Assembly: GCF_032452875.1 (NCBI RefSeq)
Contig: NC_083871.1
Span: forward strand, 7,725,692-7,789,691
Direction: 5' to 3'
From: Bos javanicus
Lineage: Eukaryota; Chordata; Mammalia; Artiodactyla; Bovidae
DNA length: 64,000 bases
Each line of letters begins with the position of its first letter. Positions within the stretch are counted from its first letter, which is position 1. Below are positions 34,908 through 46,429 of this stretch, one piece after another. The notes beneath the pieces are model-generated. The model made no database searches. It saw only the letters and a program-made list of their open reading frames with translations, and was not told where the DNA came from. Position numbers and translations under genes: made by a program.

Positions 34908-35127
34908 GTAGTAGTAGTGTTAGTCACTCAGTCATGTCTGACTCTTTGCAAACCCATAGACTGTAGCCTGCCAGACTGCTCTGTCCATGGGATTCTCCAG
35001 GCAAGAATACTGCAGTGGGTTGCCATGCGCTTCTCCAGGGAATCTTCCTGACCCAGGGATCAAACCCAGGTCCCCTGCATTACAGGAGGATTCTTTACTG
35101 TCTGAGCCACCAGGGAAGCCCTAATTG
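34908..35127 (-). mobile_element. Bov-tA-type SINE, minus strand
   Basis: The complement of the SINE runs from gttagtcactcagtcatgtc to ctgagccaccagggaagccc. It is inserted in LTR-like copy B in the opposite orientation to its neighbour SINE. Confidence 0.9.
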
Positions 35128-35230
35128 TAGGGCTTATTTTGTTAACAAATCCTTTGAGCCTGAGATGAAAGTGAGAGCTTTCTACGAAACAGGGTCAAGG
35201 AGCAGAGTCAAGGCAAGGAAAAGATGAGGC

Positions 35231-35777
35231 CAGACCTCGCTGTGCTCACACAGTTGTGGTGGACTCCTAGAAGTGGGGCCAGAGTGCACAGAGGTGCTGC
35301 TAGTCTGCCCTTTTTATAAAGATGTAACTGTAGAGAAGGCCTGGCCTGGCCCTGTAATTCACAGACAGGGTCTGAATAGATCATTCCAGATACTTAGTCA
35401 AACTCAATGCCAGGAAAAAAGAGGAGAAGACAGTCTTTCCTTCCAGGATGTTCTATGAAACAGGGCTATTTCTAGTCAGTGGCTCTACTGAAGGATTACC
35501 GAGATGTGCTGTGGGCTGTCCCAAGGCTGCAATGCTTGGCATTCAGCCAGCATTGACTGCATCCCTGCTGTGCACAGTGAGGCCCCAGGGATCCACAAGG
35601 AGACAGGACTCATCGTCTGGCCTCGAAGCTGGAAAGGACTACGTGGAGAGCATCCCAAAGCATGGTGAGAGCTCTCCGGGGATGCAGGAAAGGCCCAGGG
35701 GAGATCCACAGGGATGAACTGGAGCAGCAGATCAGCAGCAGATGAGAATTTCAAGTAGACACCTCAAAAACCTGAAT
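35231..35777. other. Possible LTR-like or ERV flank, unassigned
   Basis: The words ttctacgaaacaggg (near 35180) and ttctatgaaacaggg (near 35451) recur about 270 bp apart in direct orientation. No coding block is seen. Confidence 0.35.
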
Positions 35778-36205
35778 GTCCACCCTTGTGCTTTGTGTAA
35801 ATTTTATATGCCAACTTGGCAGGAATCTTTGGATAAGATTGACACTGAATCTGTGAACTTTGAATAGGCAGATCACTCTGCATAATATGAGTGGGGCTTG
35901 TCTGATCAGTTGAAGGCCAGAATAGAACAAAACATCTGGCCTCCCACCCGCCCCTACCCCCAGCAGAGGGAAGTGCACAGCCGTCAGCTGACCTTGGACT
36001 TGATCTGCGCCACTGGCTCACCTGGGTCTTGAGCCTGTGGCCACACTGCATACATAAATGTGGCAGCCTCTGTAATCACATGAGCCAATCCCCTATAATA
36101 AATCTCTGTATAGTATATATAAACACATGCATACACACAAGCACACACGTGTTTTCACTTGCCATTGGTTCTGTTTCCCTGGAGAACCCTGACTAACACA
36201 TTTCT
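35778..36205 (+). mobile_element. MLT2-type ERVL LTR, plus strand
   Basis: The blocks run in LTR order: taaattttatatgccaactt, ggggcttgtctgatcagttg, gtaatcacatgagccaatcc, ataataaatctctgtatag, then ggttctgtttccctggagaa and ccctgactaacac. It is near complete, with no internal ERV genes next to it, so it is probably a solo LTR. Confidence 0.82.
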
Positions 36206-37264
36206 GCCCACATCAATAAGGCATCCTGAGGGCCTGACTTCATTCTGGTGGCATGGAGCAGGGTGGGAGCGGGATGGTGGTAGGGGATCAGGTGCAGGAC
36301 AGACAGCTGAGGTGGACCTCCACTGGTTAAAGCCTTTGGACAGAACTTTAAACTCACAAGAGTTTAGAGGTTCCAGAAATCCAGGCCGCCCACACCCTAA
36401 AAAGAGCTCTGTTAAAGGCTGTTATTCAACCAGGTGTAATTGGAGCTTTTATCCCAGCAATATGGATTGTCCATTTAGTTGGAAATGGGTGATTCCACTA
36501 CCAATCAATTTTTAAATTGTTCCTTTCTAGGACAAATTGTGTGTCTGACACATGTGAAAAAGAATCTTCAAAACAAGCTGGGCAAAAAAACAACATTTCA
36601 AAATAATGCACCCAGTATGATTCCTTTGGAAAAAGCCCAAACCTTGCTAAAAGCAGACAATATAATGCTTAGAGATACACATATTGCTGATGGAGTAAGG
36701 AGAATAAAGAAAAATAGGTAGATAATTAAGATAAAATGTATGGTAGTGATTCTCTTTGGGCCGCGGAGTGGGGGGTGGGAGGGAGAGGAGGACAGGGAGA
36801 TGTGAACAAAGAGGGTAGGCAGGAGTTTAAGCAGTGAGGTAATTTCCTGTTTGTGCTGTTTGAGGCTCATTTTAATATAATCCCTAAAGTATAAGTGTGT
36901 GTGCATGTCCATTCAAATTCTGTGCATTCAAACTAAAAAAAAAAATGATTACATGATAAGAAACATACTTTGTGATTTCCTGGTCCAAAACAACTTAAAG
37001 TTGTTGTTACAGGAATCCAGAAAATAATCATAAATAGACATTCTTGCCCTCATTGTGCATTCCAACGGTGGCTGCCACCATGCATCAGTGTAATATCTAA
37101 TTTGTTAAAGGTAATATCTAGCCTTTGTCTGAAAATATGAATGACTGAAACTAGTCCTTTGCCAATGTAACATGAATAAAAGGTGATCAGTGTGTAGAAA
37201 GCAGGTAAGATTAAAAAAAAAAAAAAAGTACAATTAAAATGCAGTTCATTCTAATGCAATGCAT
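36206..37264. other. Unique sequence, no gene recognised
   Basis: Frames reach 118 codons (36159-36515 plus), starting inside the LTR and without a domain. A GC-rich patch lies at 36755-36800. Confidence 0.45.
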
Positions 37265-37395
37265 CTTTTTTTTTTAATTTGGTCTTAATTGCAGCATGTG
37301 GGTTCTTTAGTTGCAGCATGCAGAATCTAGTTCCCTGCATGACAAGGGATGGAACACAGGTCACCAGCATTGGGAGCTCTGCCACATGTTTGCTA
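37265..37395 (-). mobile_element. CHR-type tRNA SINE fragment, minus strand
   Basis: The complement words gcagcatgtgggttctttag and ctagttccctgcatgacaag followed by gagctctgccac match an older cetartiodactyl SINE. It is diverged and truncated. Confidence 0.6.
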
Positions 37396-38221
37396 TAGAA
37401 ACTCATACAAACCCCTGAGCCTCATTTTGTTTCTCTTGGAGATATATCTGTGCAGAAAGGTCACTTTGAGGGCCAAGGGAGATTTGTAAAATAGAAAGTA
37501 TTTTGAAAATACAAAATAAGACAAAAAATAATAAGATGTCAGACATTAAAAGTAACTAAAAGCTTCAATCCCAATAAAAAGTCTAGCAAGTTATTTCATG
37601 GATATCAAAAAAAAGTAATTCTAAAGTTTTTATGGAGAGGAGGCAAAAGATCCAGAATAGCCAACACAGTATTGAAAGAGAACAAAGTAATAGGACTGAC
37701 CTACTCAACTTCAAGACTTACTATAAAGCTATCATAATCAAAACAGTCTGATATTGGTGAAAGGACAGACAAATAGATCAGTGGAACCAAATAGAGAGGC
37801 CAGGAATAGACCTCCATGAATGTGGCCAATTGATTTTTGACAGAGGAGAAAAGGTAACACAGATGATGCTGGAGGAACTGAATACCCACACACACAAAAC
37901 TGAATCTAGACACAGACCTCACACCCTTCACAAGAATGAATTCAAAATGGATCACAAATGTCAGTGAAAAACACAAAACTATGAAATGCCTAGAAGATAA
38001 TATAACAGAAAATCTGGATAAGCTTGGGCAGGGCCAATGATTTTTTCAGATACAAGACCAATGACATGATCCATGAAAAAGATACTTGATAAGGTTCATT
38101 AAAATTAAAAATTCCTACTCTGTGAAAGATGGTATCAAGATAATTTGAAGATAAGCCACAGACTATAAGGTATTTGAAAAGACACATCTGATTAAGGACT
38201 GTTATCTAAAATATACAAAAA

Positions 38222-38517
38222 CTTTTAATATGTGGAATCTATAAAAATGGTACAGATTCACAAAGCAGAAGTAGAAACAGGACATAGAGAATAAATGTAT
38301 GGACACCAAGGGGAAAAGGGGAGTGAGATGAATTGGGAGACTGCAGTTGACATGTATGTACTTACTATGATAAAACAGATAACTAAAGGAACCCAAAGGG
38401 AACTCTGCTCAGGGCTCTGTGGTGACCCAAATGGGAGGGGGGATATATGTATATGTATGGCTATACAGCAGAAAATAACACAATATAATAAAGCAACTAT
38501 GCTCCAATTATTTTTTT
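38222..38517 (+). mobile_element. Younger L1 3' tail nested in ancient L1
   Basis: The tail runs from tatgtggaatctataaaaat through gggaactctgctcagggctc to gcaactatgctccaatt and a T/A-rich end. The ancient L1 reads on at aaaactcaacaag right after it. Confidence 0.85.
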
Positions 38518-38671
38518 TAAAAAACTCAACAAGAAGAAAACAAGCAATCTCATTTTTAAAATGGGCCCAAGACCTTAAGCAAAAAAGATGCACAAGTGGC
38601 AAATAAGAATATGAAAAGACATACCACATCATATGTCATTAGGAAAAAGAAAATTAGAATGACAGTAAGAT

Positions 38672-39714
38672 CACACATTCTGAAAGAGATGGGAATACCA
38701 GACCACCTGACCTGCCTCTTCAGAAACCTATATGCAGGTCAGGAAGCAACAGTTAGAACCGGACATGGAACAACAGACTGGTTCCAAATAGGAAAAGGAG
38801 TACGTCAAGGCTGTATATTGTCACCCTGCTTATTTAATGTATATGCAGAGTACACCATGAGAAATGCTGGGTTGGAAGAAGCATAAGCTGGAATCAAGAT
38901 TGCTGGGAGAAATATCAATAACCTCAGATATGCAGCTGACACCACCCTTATGGCAGAAAGTGAAGAGGAACTAAAAAGCCTCTTGATGAAAGTCAAAGAG
39001 GAGAGTGAAAAAGTTGGCTTAAAGCTCAACATTCAGAAAATGAAGATCATGGCATCTGGTCCCATCACTTCATGGGAAATAGATGGGGAAACAGTGGAAA
39101 CAGTGTCAGACTTTATTTTTTTGAGGCTCCAAAATCACTGCAGATGGTGATTGGAGCCATGAAATTAAAAGACACTTACTCCTTGTAAGGAAAGTTATGA
39201 CCAACCTAGATAGCATATTCAAAAGCAGAGCTATTGCTTTGCTAAAAAAGGTCAATCTAGTCAAGGCTATGGTTTTTCCAGTAGTCATGTATGCATGTGA
39301 GAGTTAGACTGTGAAGAAAGCTGAGCACTGAAGAATTAATGCTTTTGAACGGTAGTGTTGGAGAAAACTCTTGAGAGTCCCTTGGTCTACAAGGATATCC
39401 AATCAGTCCATCCTAAAGGAAACCAGTCCTGGGTGTTCATTGGAAGGACGATGCTGAGGCTGAAACTCCAATACTTTGGCCACCTCATGCGAAGAGTTGA
39501 CTCATTGGAAAAGACCCTGATGCTGGGAGGGATTGGGGGCAGGAGGAGAAGGGGACGACAGAGGATGAAATAGCTGGATGGCATCACCAACTCAATGGAC
39601 ATGAGTTTTGGTAAACTCTGGGAGTTGGTGATGGACAGGGAGGCTTGGCGTGCTGGGATTCATGGGGTCACAAAGAGTTGGACATGACTGAGCGACTGAA
39701 CTGAACTGAAAAAT
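38672..39714 (+). mobile_element. BovB, about 1 kb, nested in ancient L1
   Basis: The insert starts in the RT domain (KEMGIPDHLTCLFRNLYA) and ends with the tgaac tail. The flanking words aagatcacac (left, about 38665-38675) and aaaatcacac (right, about 39710-39719) form an approximate target duplication within the L1. It is 5' truncated. Confidence 0.93.
38686..39573 (+). pseudogene. BovB reverse transcriptase C-terminal remnant
   Basis: The RT protein of the RTE-type BovB element is present from GIPDHLTCL onward. The RT catalytic motif, normally YADD, reads YAAD at 38929-38940, which removes a metal-binding aspartate. A stop after GLEEA near 38884 and a shift near 39115-39130 also break it. 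Non-functional. Confidence 0.9.
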
Positions 39715-40550
39715 CACACTACACACCTATCAAAATGGCCAAAATCCAGAACACTGACATCACCAAATGCTGGTGAGAATGTGGAGCAACAGGAACTCTC
39801 ACCATTGTTACTGGGATGCAAGATGTTGCAGACACTCTGGAAGACAGGCAGGCGCCTTCTTACAAAGCTAACTGTACTTTTGCCATAGGAGACAGCACGC
39901 ACCTTCCTCGGTATTTCCCCAGAGGAACTGAAGACATGTTCACACAAAACCTGCACATGGATTTTTATAGCAGCTTTATTCACAGTTGCCAAATCTGGGA
40001 GGCACTTAAGATGTCCTTCAGTAGGAGAATAGATAAATAAACCACAGTCCATCCAGACAATGGAATACCATTCAGTGATAAAAAGAAATAAACTACCAGA
40101 GCACGAAGAGACACAGAGGAAATTTAAATGCATATTACTAAGTGAAAGAATCTGATTTGAAAAGGCTACATGCTGTGTAATTTCCTTGATGATATTTTGG
40201 AAAATGCAAAACTATGGAAACGGTAAGGGTTCCAGGGGTTGGGGGACATGGGAGGAATGGGTTGAGCACAGAGAATTTTCATGCCAATGAAAATACTCTG
40301 TATGATTCCATAATGATGGATATGCTTGTCCAAACCCATAGACCGTACAACACCAAGAGTGAACTCCAAGAGAAGCTGTGGAATGTGGGTCACATGATCT
40401 GTCAATTGTAACAAATGTACCATCTGATGAAGGATGTTCACAATTGGGGCGGCTGTGCATATGTGAAGCAGGGGATATTTGGGATATCTCTGTCCCTTCT
40501 CAGTTTCTCTGGAAACATAAAACTGCTTCAAAAAAAAAACAAAAAAAAAA

Positions 40551-41202
40551 CCAAAACACCTTTTAAAATCCCTAAGAGTTTTATAAAAAGTAGCATGCAA
40601 ATAAAGCTTAAATTAAACTTTGAAATTGACTATCATCCCCATGATGAGTGATCCTAATGAGTAAACACAATGAGTAAATATAGCTGTACACATAACACAG
40701 CTCACACATCTGTCACTGAGTAAACCCATCCATTCCATGGAGTAAATGAACATTTTCCTTTTGTCACTGATTTTCACATTTTAGCTCTGAATTAATCCGT
40801 AATACAAACAGTAAAAAGAAAACTTTGCCTTATAATTTTTCTAGGTCTAGAAGAATCTGTGTCAGGCTTCTGAGGAGTTCCAGTTCTGCAGTATTTAAAC
40901 GTTCCTAACAGTCACAGCACAACCACTGCAAATCAGTACAGGACAGGCAACTGTGCCATCCACAAATACATTCATGGAGTATACCCCCAGAATGCTTCAG
41001 AATAATTTAGTTATCTAGACCTTCAAGCCATTTTTCCTTCCTTCAAATAAGAAGCTGCTTTGATTAAAGATGACCTGTCAGGCCTTCCTTACCTTGTCCA
41101 GATGCCAGACCTCCCAGTGTCCCCAAAGTCACCACAAAGACATCTGTGTCTCCAGCACCTTTGTGTAAAGTCTCTGCTTGAGCCCATCAAAGTGCCTGAA
41201 GA
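40551..41202. other. No recognised feature
   Basis: Unique-looking sequence downstream of the ancient L1, with no gene seen. Confidence 0.5.
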
Positions 41203-41385
41203 AGCATGAATGGAAGGATAAAAGGAGGTAGAGATAAAAGGATGGAAGGATGGATGGGTGCATGGGTGAGTAAATGGATGGATGGATGGATAGATGGGTG
41301 GATGGGTGAGTGGATAGTTACAGGGGTGGGTGTATGTATGGATAAGAGAATGGGAAAATGGAAGGATGGCTGGGAAATGAAGCAA
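41203..41385. repeat. Degenerate (GGAT)n minisatellite
   Basis: About 180 bp of GGAT/GGATG/GGGTG units, most regular at 41276-41310. The minus-strand frame over it reads as a His/Pro/Tyr-rich low-complexity peptide, which is a repeat artefact and not a protein. Confidence 0.92.
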
Positions 41386-41438
41386 TGGCTTGCACAACTG
41401 TGGTTTTGGCTGCCAGGATAGCTGCTGCAACGTGGTAT

Positions 41439-41755
41439 TGTTCAGTTCAGTTCAGTAATTCAGTCGTGTCAGACTTTGTGATCCCATGGACTGAAGTGTG
41501 CCAAGTTTCCCTGTCCATCACCAACTCCTAGAGCTTGTTCAAACTCATGTCCATTGAGTCGATGATGTTATCCAACCATCTCATCCTCTGTTGTCCCCTT
41601 CTCCTCCTGCCTTCAATCTTTCCCAGTATCAGTCTTTTCAAATGAGTCAGTTCTTCACATCAGGTGGCCAATGTATTGGAGCTTCAGCTTCAGCTTCAGT
41701 CCTTCCAAAGAATATTCAGAACTTATTTCCTTCAGGATTGACTGGTGTTGACTGG
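41439..41755 (-). mobile_element. BovB 3' fragment, minus strand
   Basis: The fragment starts with cagttcagttcag units and runs through tgtccatcaccaactcctag, tcctctgttgtccccttctc and ggattgactggt. It is 5' truncated and diverged. Confidence 0.88.
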
Positions 41756-42545
41756 TTGTTAATTATCCAACTGCATACTGGGTAATTGTGCTAGGCACCT
41801 TAGAAACACTATGAAAGACTTAGAATTATTTTCCCTAAACCTGAATGAACCCAAGCTTTACTTATTAAATGGGGATCTGGAACTTGTATCCTTGTCTGTC
41901 TAACCCCAAAGACTGCTCTTGACCTCACTCCTCTGCAGCTACACATGATAGATACTGGTTACAGGACAATCATGGTTTCTGCCTAAGGAAACCAGAGTTT
42001 GGCTTTCATCTCTGATTAAGTCAATGATTATTGCATTGCAAAGGAGATTTCATTTGCTTTCCACATCTGCCCTGCAGAATTTTTCTTTAAACAATGTCTG
42101 CACTCGATTTCTTGCTGAGACTACTTCCCAGGGTTCAGTTACTAGACATCCAGTGGTTTAAAAATAGTTCTGACTATGATCCAGATGCTGCACTTTACAA
42201 GTATCTTTCGTCTTTACACATATCTTTACTTGTATCTTTACAAGTATCTTTACAAGGCTCTTTTGTCCTTCACGCCACTATGATTATTACACCTCCACAT
42301 TTCAGGTGAGCAAATGGAGGCTCATATGAGTCTTATGTCCAAAGTGTGTACAACCAGTAAGCGGCACACCTGGGATTCCATCCCAGGTTTCTTCTTTCCC
42401 TAAAGTCTATATCCTTAACATCTGTGTCTGAAGAAGAAAAGAGGTCCTAGGAGAAGAGGAAGTAGAAGATAAAGGAGGACCCCTCCACACCTGACAAAAA
42501 CCCTACTGGCTTGTCTTCATCATGGCCACATTGCTGTGTCTCTGA
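41756..42545. other. Unique sequence with a small degenerate tandem
   Basis: 42190-42262 repeats caagtatctttac-like units about four times. No gene seen. Confidence 0.5.
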
Positions 42546-42780
42546 AGTGTGTGTGTCTGTGTGTGTGTTTAGTTGATCAGCTGTGTCTGACTCATTGTGG
42601 TCTCATGGACTGTAGCCCCCCAGGCTCCTCTGTCCATGGAATTTCCCAGGCAAGAATACTGGAGTGAGTTGCCATTTCCTTGTCCAGGGGATCTTCCCAA
42701 CCCAGGGACCAAACCTGTGTCTCTTGCATCTCCTGCATTGACAGGTGGATTCTTTACCACTAGCCCCACCTGCAAAGCCC
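42546..42780 (-). mobile_element. Bov-tA-type SINE, minus strand, with TG run
   Basis: The (TG)n tail complement is at 42546-42567, then ttagttgatcagctgtgtct, ttcccaggcaagaatact and the head complement ending cacctgcaaagccc. Near full length. Confidence 0.9.
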
Positions 42781-43665
42781 ATGTCTCTGGTAGGTTGTCA
42801 AAATTACCAACACAAGCCATTAGGATCACCCAGTGCATTGTCTTTTGCCCCAGTCCAGGCTCACAGGGCCATCTTTGTTTCCAGTAGGAATGTCATTTAG
42901 ATATCCCTGTATGGGATAAACTTGTGGCCCAAGAAGTGTAGGTACCCGAAAGCTTTACCTCCCACACCTGAGGGCCAGTCTCCTGAAATTTGCTTGGTGA
43001 GCATCAAAATTCTGAGGTCCTCACAAAGCCTAGTTGCCCTGAAAAGCCTAGTTTCTGGGCCTCAGTGACCTCTTGGAAGGCTTTCCCTCCTTCCACTGTA
43101 TCCTGCTCTTAACCCAACTCCACCCAGACACTGGGTCACAATGCTTGCTCTTCCTTTAGGTTCAGAATTATAGACCCAAACCAAGGTTAGATGAGAATAG
43201 AAATATCAGCAATTGACAGCTGTCCTAAAAAATGTGATTTAGAATGTGGTTGAAAAAGATGCCTCCTCCCCATCCCCAACTTGATCTTAGAACCAGTATC
43301 CAGGCTTAGCGGAATATACACACTGACCCAATCAGCTGCCCTGATGATCATGACAGCCTTGGTCTTTAGGGAACTGGCTAGAAAGAATGAGAATCATGTT
43401 GCTTGTTGTCACACAGGTTGGAGAGAAAAATGAAACAAGGGTGGAGGTTCCATATATAAAGTGACTTTTACCCCTAGCCTCACCCAACTGGTGAGGTATC
43501 CTTCCCTGATGTGGAGGAAGAAGTGGGGCTGGAGGAGATGGCAGACCTTTGCTCATGACACTTTCCTAAGAGGGCAAAAGTGTTGGCAAAAGCCCATGCA
43601 TACATTCCAAGAGGACCTGAATGTCCAAGATCAGTCATAAATTAAGGATGAACATAGTAATATGG
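42781..43665. other. Unique sequence, no gene recognised
   Basis: No repeat signature and no frame over 75 codons. Confidence 0.5.
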
Positions 43666-43876
43666 TGGCTTTCCCGATGGCTCAGCAGGTAAAGAAACTA
43701 CCTGCAATGCAGGAGACATAGGAGACATGGGTTCAATCCCTGGATCAGGAAGATCCCCTGGAGAAAGAAAATGGCAACCCACTCCAGTATTCTTGCCTGG
43801 AGAAATCCCATGGACAGAAGAGACTAGTAGTCCAAGGAGTTGCAAAGAGTCAGACACAACCAAGTGACTGAACACA
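43666..43876 (+). mobile_element. Bov-tA-type SINE, plus strand
   Basis: The head (ggctttcccgatggctcagc), middle (gatcccctggagaaagaaaa) and tail (caaccaagtgactgaacaca) are present. Confidence 0.9.
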
Positions 43877-44022
43877 TCATAGAAACATGAGGAGAAAAGG
43901 TCAGCTTCCTCCATGGACTCTGATTCTCCACTGGACAGTTTCCTATCAATGCTGTCTCCTCTTTGTCTTTCTGCTGAATGACAGCACAGAACTCTATCAG
44001 CTATAGACTGATAGTGGATATT

Positions 44023-44288
44023 GTTGCTAAGTCGCTTTAGTCATGTCCGACTCTGTGCGACCCCACAGACAGAAGCCCACGAGGCTCCCCTATCCCTGGG
44101 ATTCTCCAGGGAAGAACACTGGAGTGGGTTGCCATTTCCTTCTCCAATGCTTGAAAGTGAAAAGTGAAAGGGAAGTCACTCAGTCGTGCCCAACTCCTAG
44201 CAACCCCATGGACTACAGCCTACCAGGCTCCTCCATCCATGGGATTTTCCAGGCAAGAGTACTGGAGTGGGGTGCCATTGCCTTCTCC
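44023..44288 (-). mobile_element. Dimeric Bov-A2-type SINE, minus strand
   Basis: Two tandem SINE units occur, with starts at gttgctaagtcgctttagtc and gaagtcactcagtcgtgccc. The dimer is bounded by gatagtggatatt (44010-44022) and gatagtggacatt (44289-44301), a 13-bp target duplication with one mismatch. Confidence 0.92.
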
Positions 44289-44301
44289 GATAGTGGACAT
44301 T

Positions 44302-46272
44302 CAGTTCAGTTCAGTTGAGTCGCTCAGTTGTGTCTGACTCTTTGCGACCCCATGAATCCGCAGCATGCCAGGCCTCCCTGTCCATCACCAACTCCCGGAG
44401 TTCACCCAGACTCACATCCATCGAGTCAGTGATGCCATCCAGCCATCTCATCCTCTGTCGTCCCCTTCTCCTCCTGCCCCCAATCCCTCCCAGCATCAGA
44501 GTCTTTTCCAATGAGTCAACTCTTCGCATGAGGTGGCCAAAGTACTGGAGTTTCAGCTTTAGCATCATTCCTGCTAAAGAAATCCCAGGGCTGATCTCCT
44601 TCAGAATGGACTGGTTGGATCATCTTGCAGTCCAAGGGACTCTCAAGAGTCTTCTCCAACACCACAGTTCAAAAGCATCAATTCTTCAGCGCTCAGCCTT
44701 CTTAACAGTTCAACTCGCACATCCATACATGACCACAGTAAAAACCATAGCCTTGACTAGACGAACCTTTGTTGGCAAAGTAATGTCTCTGCTTTTGAAT
44801 ATGCTGTCTAGGTTGGTCATAACTTTCATTCCAAGGAGTGAGCGTCTTTTAATTTCATGGCTGCAGTCACCATCTGCAGTGATTTTGGAGCCCAGAAAAA
44901 TAAAGTCTGACACTGTTTCCACTGTTTCCCCATCTACTTCCCATGAAGTGATGGGACCGGATGCCATGATCTTTGTTTTCTGAATGGTGAGCTTTAAGCC
45001 AAGTTATCACTCTCCACTTTCACTTTCATCAAGAGGCTTTTTAGTTCCTCTTCACTTTCTGCCATAAGGGTGGTGTCATCTGCATATCTGAGGTTATTGA
45101 TATTTCTCCCAGCAATCTTGATTCCAGCTTGTGCTTCTTCCAGTCCAGCGTTTCTCATGATGTACTCTGCATATAAGTTACATAAGCAGGGTGACAATAT
45201 ACAGCCTTGATGTACTCTTTTTCCTATTTGGAACCAGTCTGTTGTTCCATGTCCAGTTCTAACTGTTGCTTCCTGAACTGCATACAAATTTCTCAAGAGA
45301 CAGATCAGGCGGTCTGGTATTCCCATCTCTTTCAGAATTTTCCACAGTTTATTGTGATCCACACAGTCAAAAGCTTTGGAATAGTCAATAAAGCAGAAAT
45401 AGATGTTTTTCTGGAACTCTTTTCCTTTTTCCATGATCCAGCAGATGTTGGCAATTTGATCTCTGGTTCCTCTGCCTTTTCTAAAACCAGCTTGAACATC
45501 AGGAAGTTCACGGTTCACATATTGCTGAAGCCTGGCTTGGAGAATTTTGAGCATTACTTTACTAGCGTGTGAGATGAGTGCAATTGTGCGGTAGTTTGAG
45601 CATTCTTTGGCATTGCCTTTCTTTGGGATTGCAATGAAAACTGACCTTTTCCAGTCCTGTGGCCACTGCTGAGTTTTCCAAATTTGCTGGCATATTGAGT
45701 GCAGCACTTTCACAGCATCATCTTTCAGGATTTGAAATAGCTCCACTGGAATTCCATCACCTCCACTAGCTTTGTTCGTAGTGATGCTTTCTAAGGCCCA
45801 CTTGACTTCACATTCGAGGATGTCTGGCTCTAGGTCAGTGATCACACCATCGTGATTATCTGGGTCATGAAGATCTTTTTTGTACAGTTCTTCTGTGTAT
45901 TCTTGCCACCTCTTCTTAATATCTTCTGCTTCTGTTAGGTCCATACCATTTCTGTCCTTTATCGAGCACATCTTTGCATGAAATGTTCCCTTGGTATCTC
46001 TAATTTTCTTGAAGAGATCTCTAGTCTTTCCCATTCTGTTGTTTTCCTCTATTTCTTTTCATTGATCGCTGAAGAAGGCTTTCTTATCTCTTCTTGCTAT
46101 TCTTTGGAACTCTGCATTCAGATGCTTATATCTTTCCTTTTCTCCTTTGCTTTTTGCTTCTCTTCTTTTCACAGCTATTTGTAAGGCCTCCCCAGACAGC
46201 CATTTTGTTTTTTGCATTTCTTTTCCATGGGGATGGTCTTGATCCCTTCTCCTGTACAATGTCACGAACCTA
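44302..46272 (-). mobile_element. BovB, about 2 kb, 5' truncated, minus strand
   Basis: The BovB 3' tail is at the left (cagttcagttgagtcgctc) and the element runs to the region upstream of RT at the right. The right flank aatagtggatatt (46272-46284) repeats the target site already present on the left. The endonuclease domain is missing. Confidence 0.95.
44710..46265 (-). pseudogene. BovB reverse transcriptase, best-preserved copy
   Basis: RTE-type reverse transcriptase. The 346-codon frame 46034-44994 contains RT blocks KASGGDGIPVELF, IPKKGNAKECSNYRTIAL, FIDYSKAFDCVDH and the intact catalytic YADD at 45086-45075. A TGA at 46061-46059 splits it in frame from the upstream KKAFFSDQ segment. A small deletion near 45000 shifts the frame before MASGPITSWEVDG, and another follows YGCAS near 44715. 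Non-functional, but RT-core residues are largely retained. Confidence 0.94.
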
Positions 46273-46284
46273 ATAGTGGATATT

Positions 46285-46429
46285 AGGAGCTCTCAAATCT
46301 TTCCTGCTAATTTTTCCATTTTAACCTTCTACTTTTTTGAAGATATTTCGCCAAACTTGTACATGTATTTTCCATTTCCTCCTTATGGAGTGCATATTAA
46401 ATATAGGTGACAAAAATGTCCAAATACTA
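46285..46429. other. Short spacer
   Basis: Nothing recognised between the BovB flank and the next L1 piece. Confidence 0.5.

Larger units (their letters stand above)
34125..35230 (-). mobile_element. LTR-like repeat, copy B, split by two SINEs
   Basis: The complement aligns with 7004-7671. Matching blocks include gagcaggcctc, cttgtggcaccacagata, attgagccca, gatgtgctgtgacatcca, ttgaaagtaagct and gttaacaaatcctttgagcc. SINEs of opposite orientation sit at 34398-34612 (plus) and 34908-35127 (minus). Removing them restores a continuous match. The right boundary may extend beyond 35230. Confidence 0.62.
37530..40550 (+). mobile_element. Ancient L1, interrupted twice
   Basis: ORF2 C-terminal sequence starts around 37600 (ttctaaagtttttatggaga; aatagatcagtggaaccaaa) and runs to 38221. 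It resumes at 38518-38671 (aaaactcaacaagaagaaaa; aaatgggcccaagaccttaa) and again at 39715-40550 (tatcaaaatggccaaaatcc; cagctttattcacagttgcc). The intervening blocks are a younger L1 tail and a BovB. No frame survives. Confidence 0.88.

Noticed and set aside
36755..36800. Possible CpG-rich promoter patch
   Set aside because: Only one or two CpG sites in a short G-rich run; far below island length.
41089..41430. 113-codon minus-strand frame rich in His, Pro and Tyr
   Set aside because: It is simply the translation of the GGAT array; periodic composition and no domain.
44315..44983. 222-codon plus-strand frame
   Set aside because: It is the antisense shadow of the BovB reverse transcriptase. 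The complement of that coding sequence tends to stay open by codon bias.
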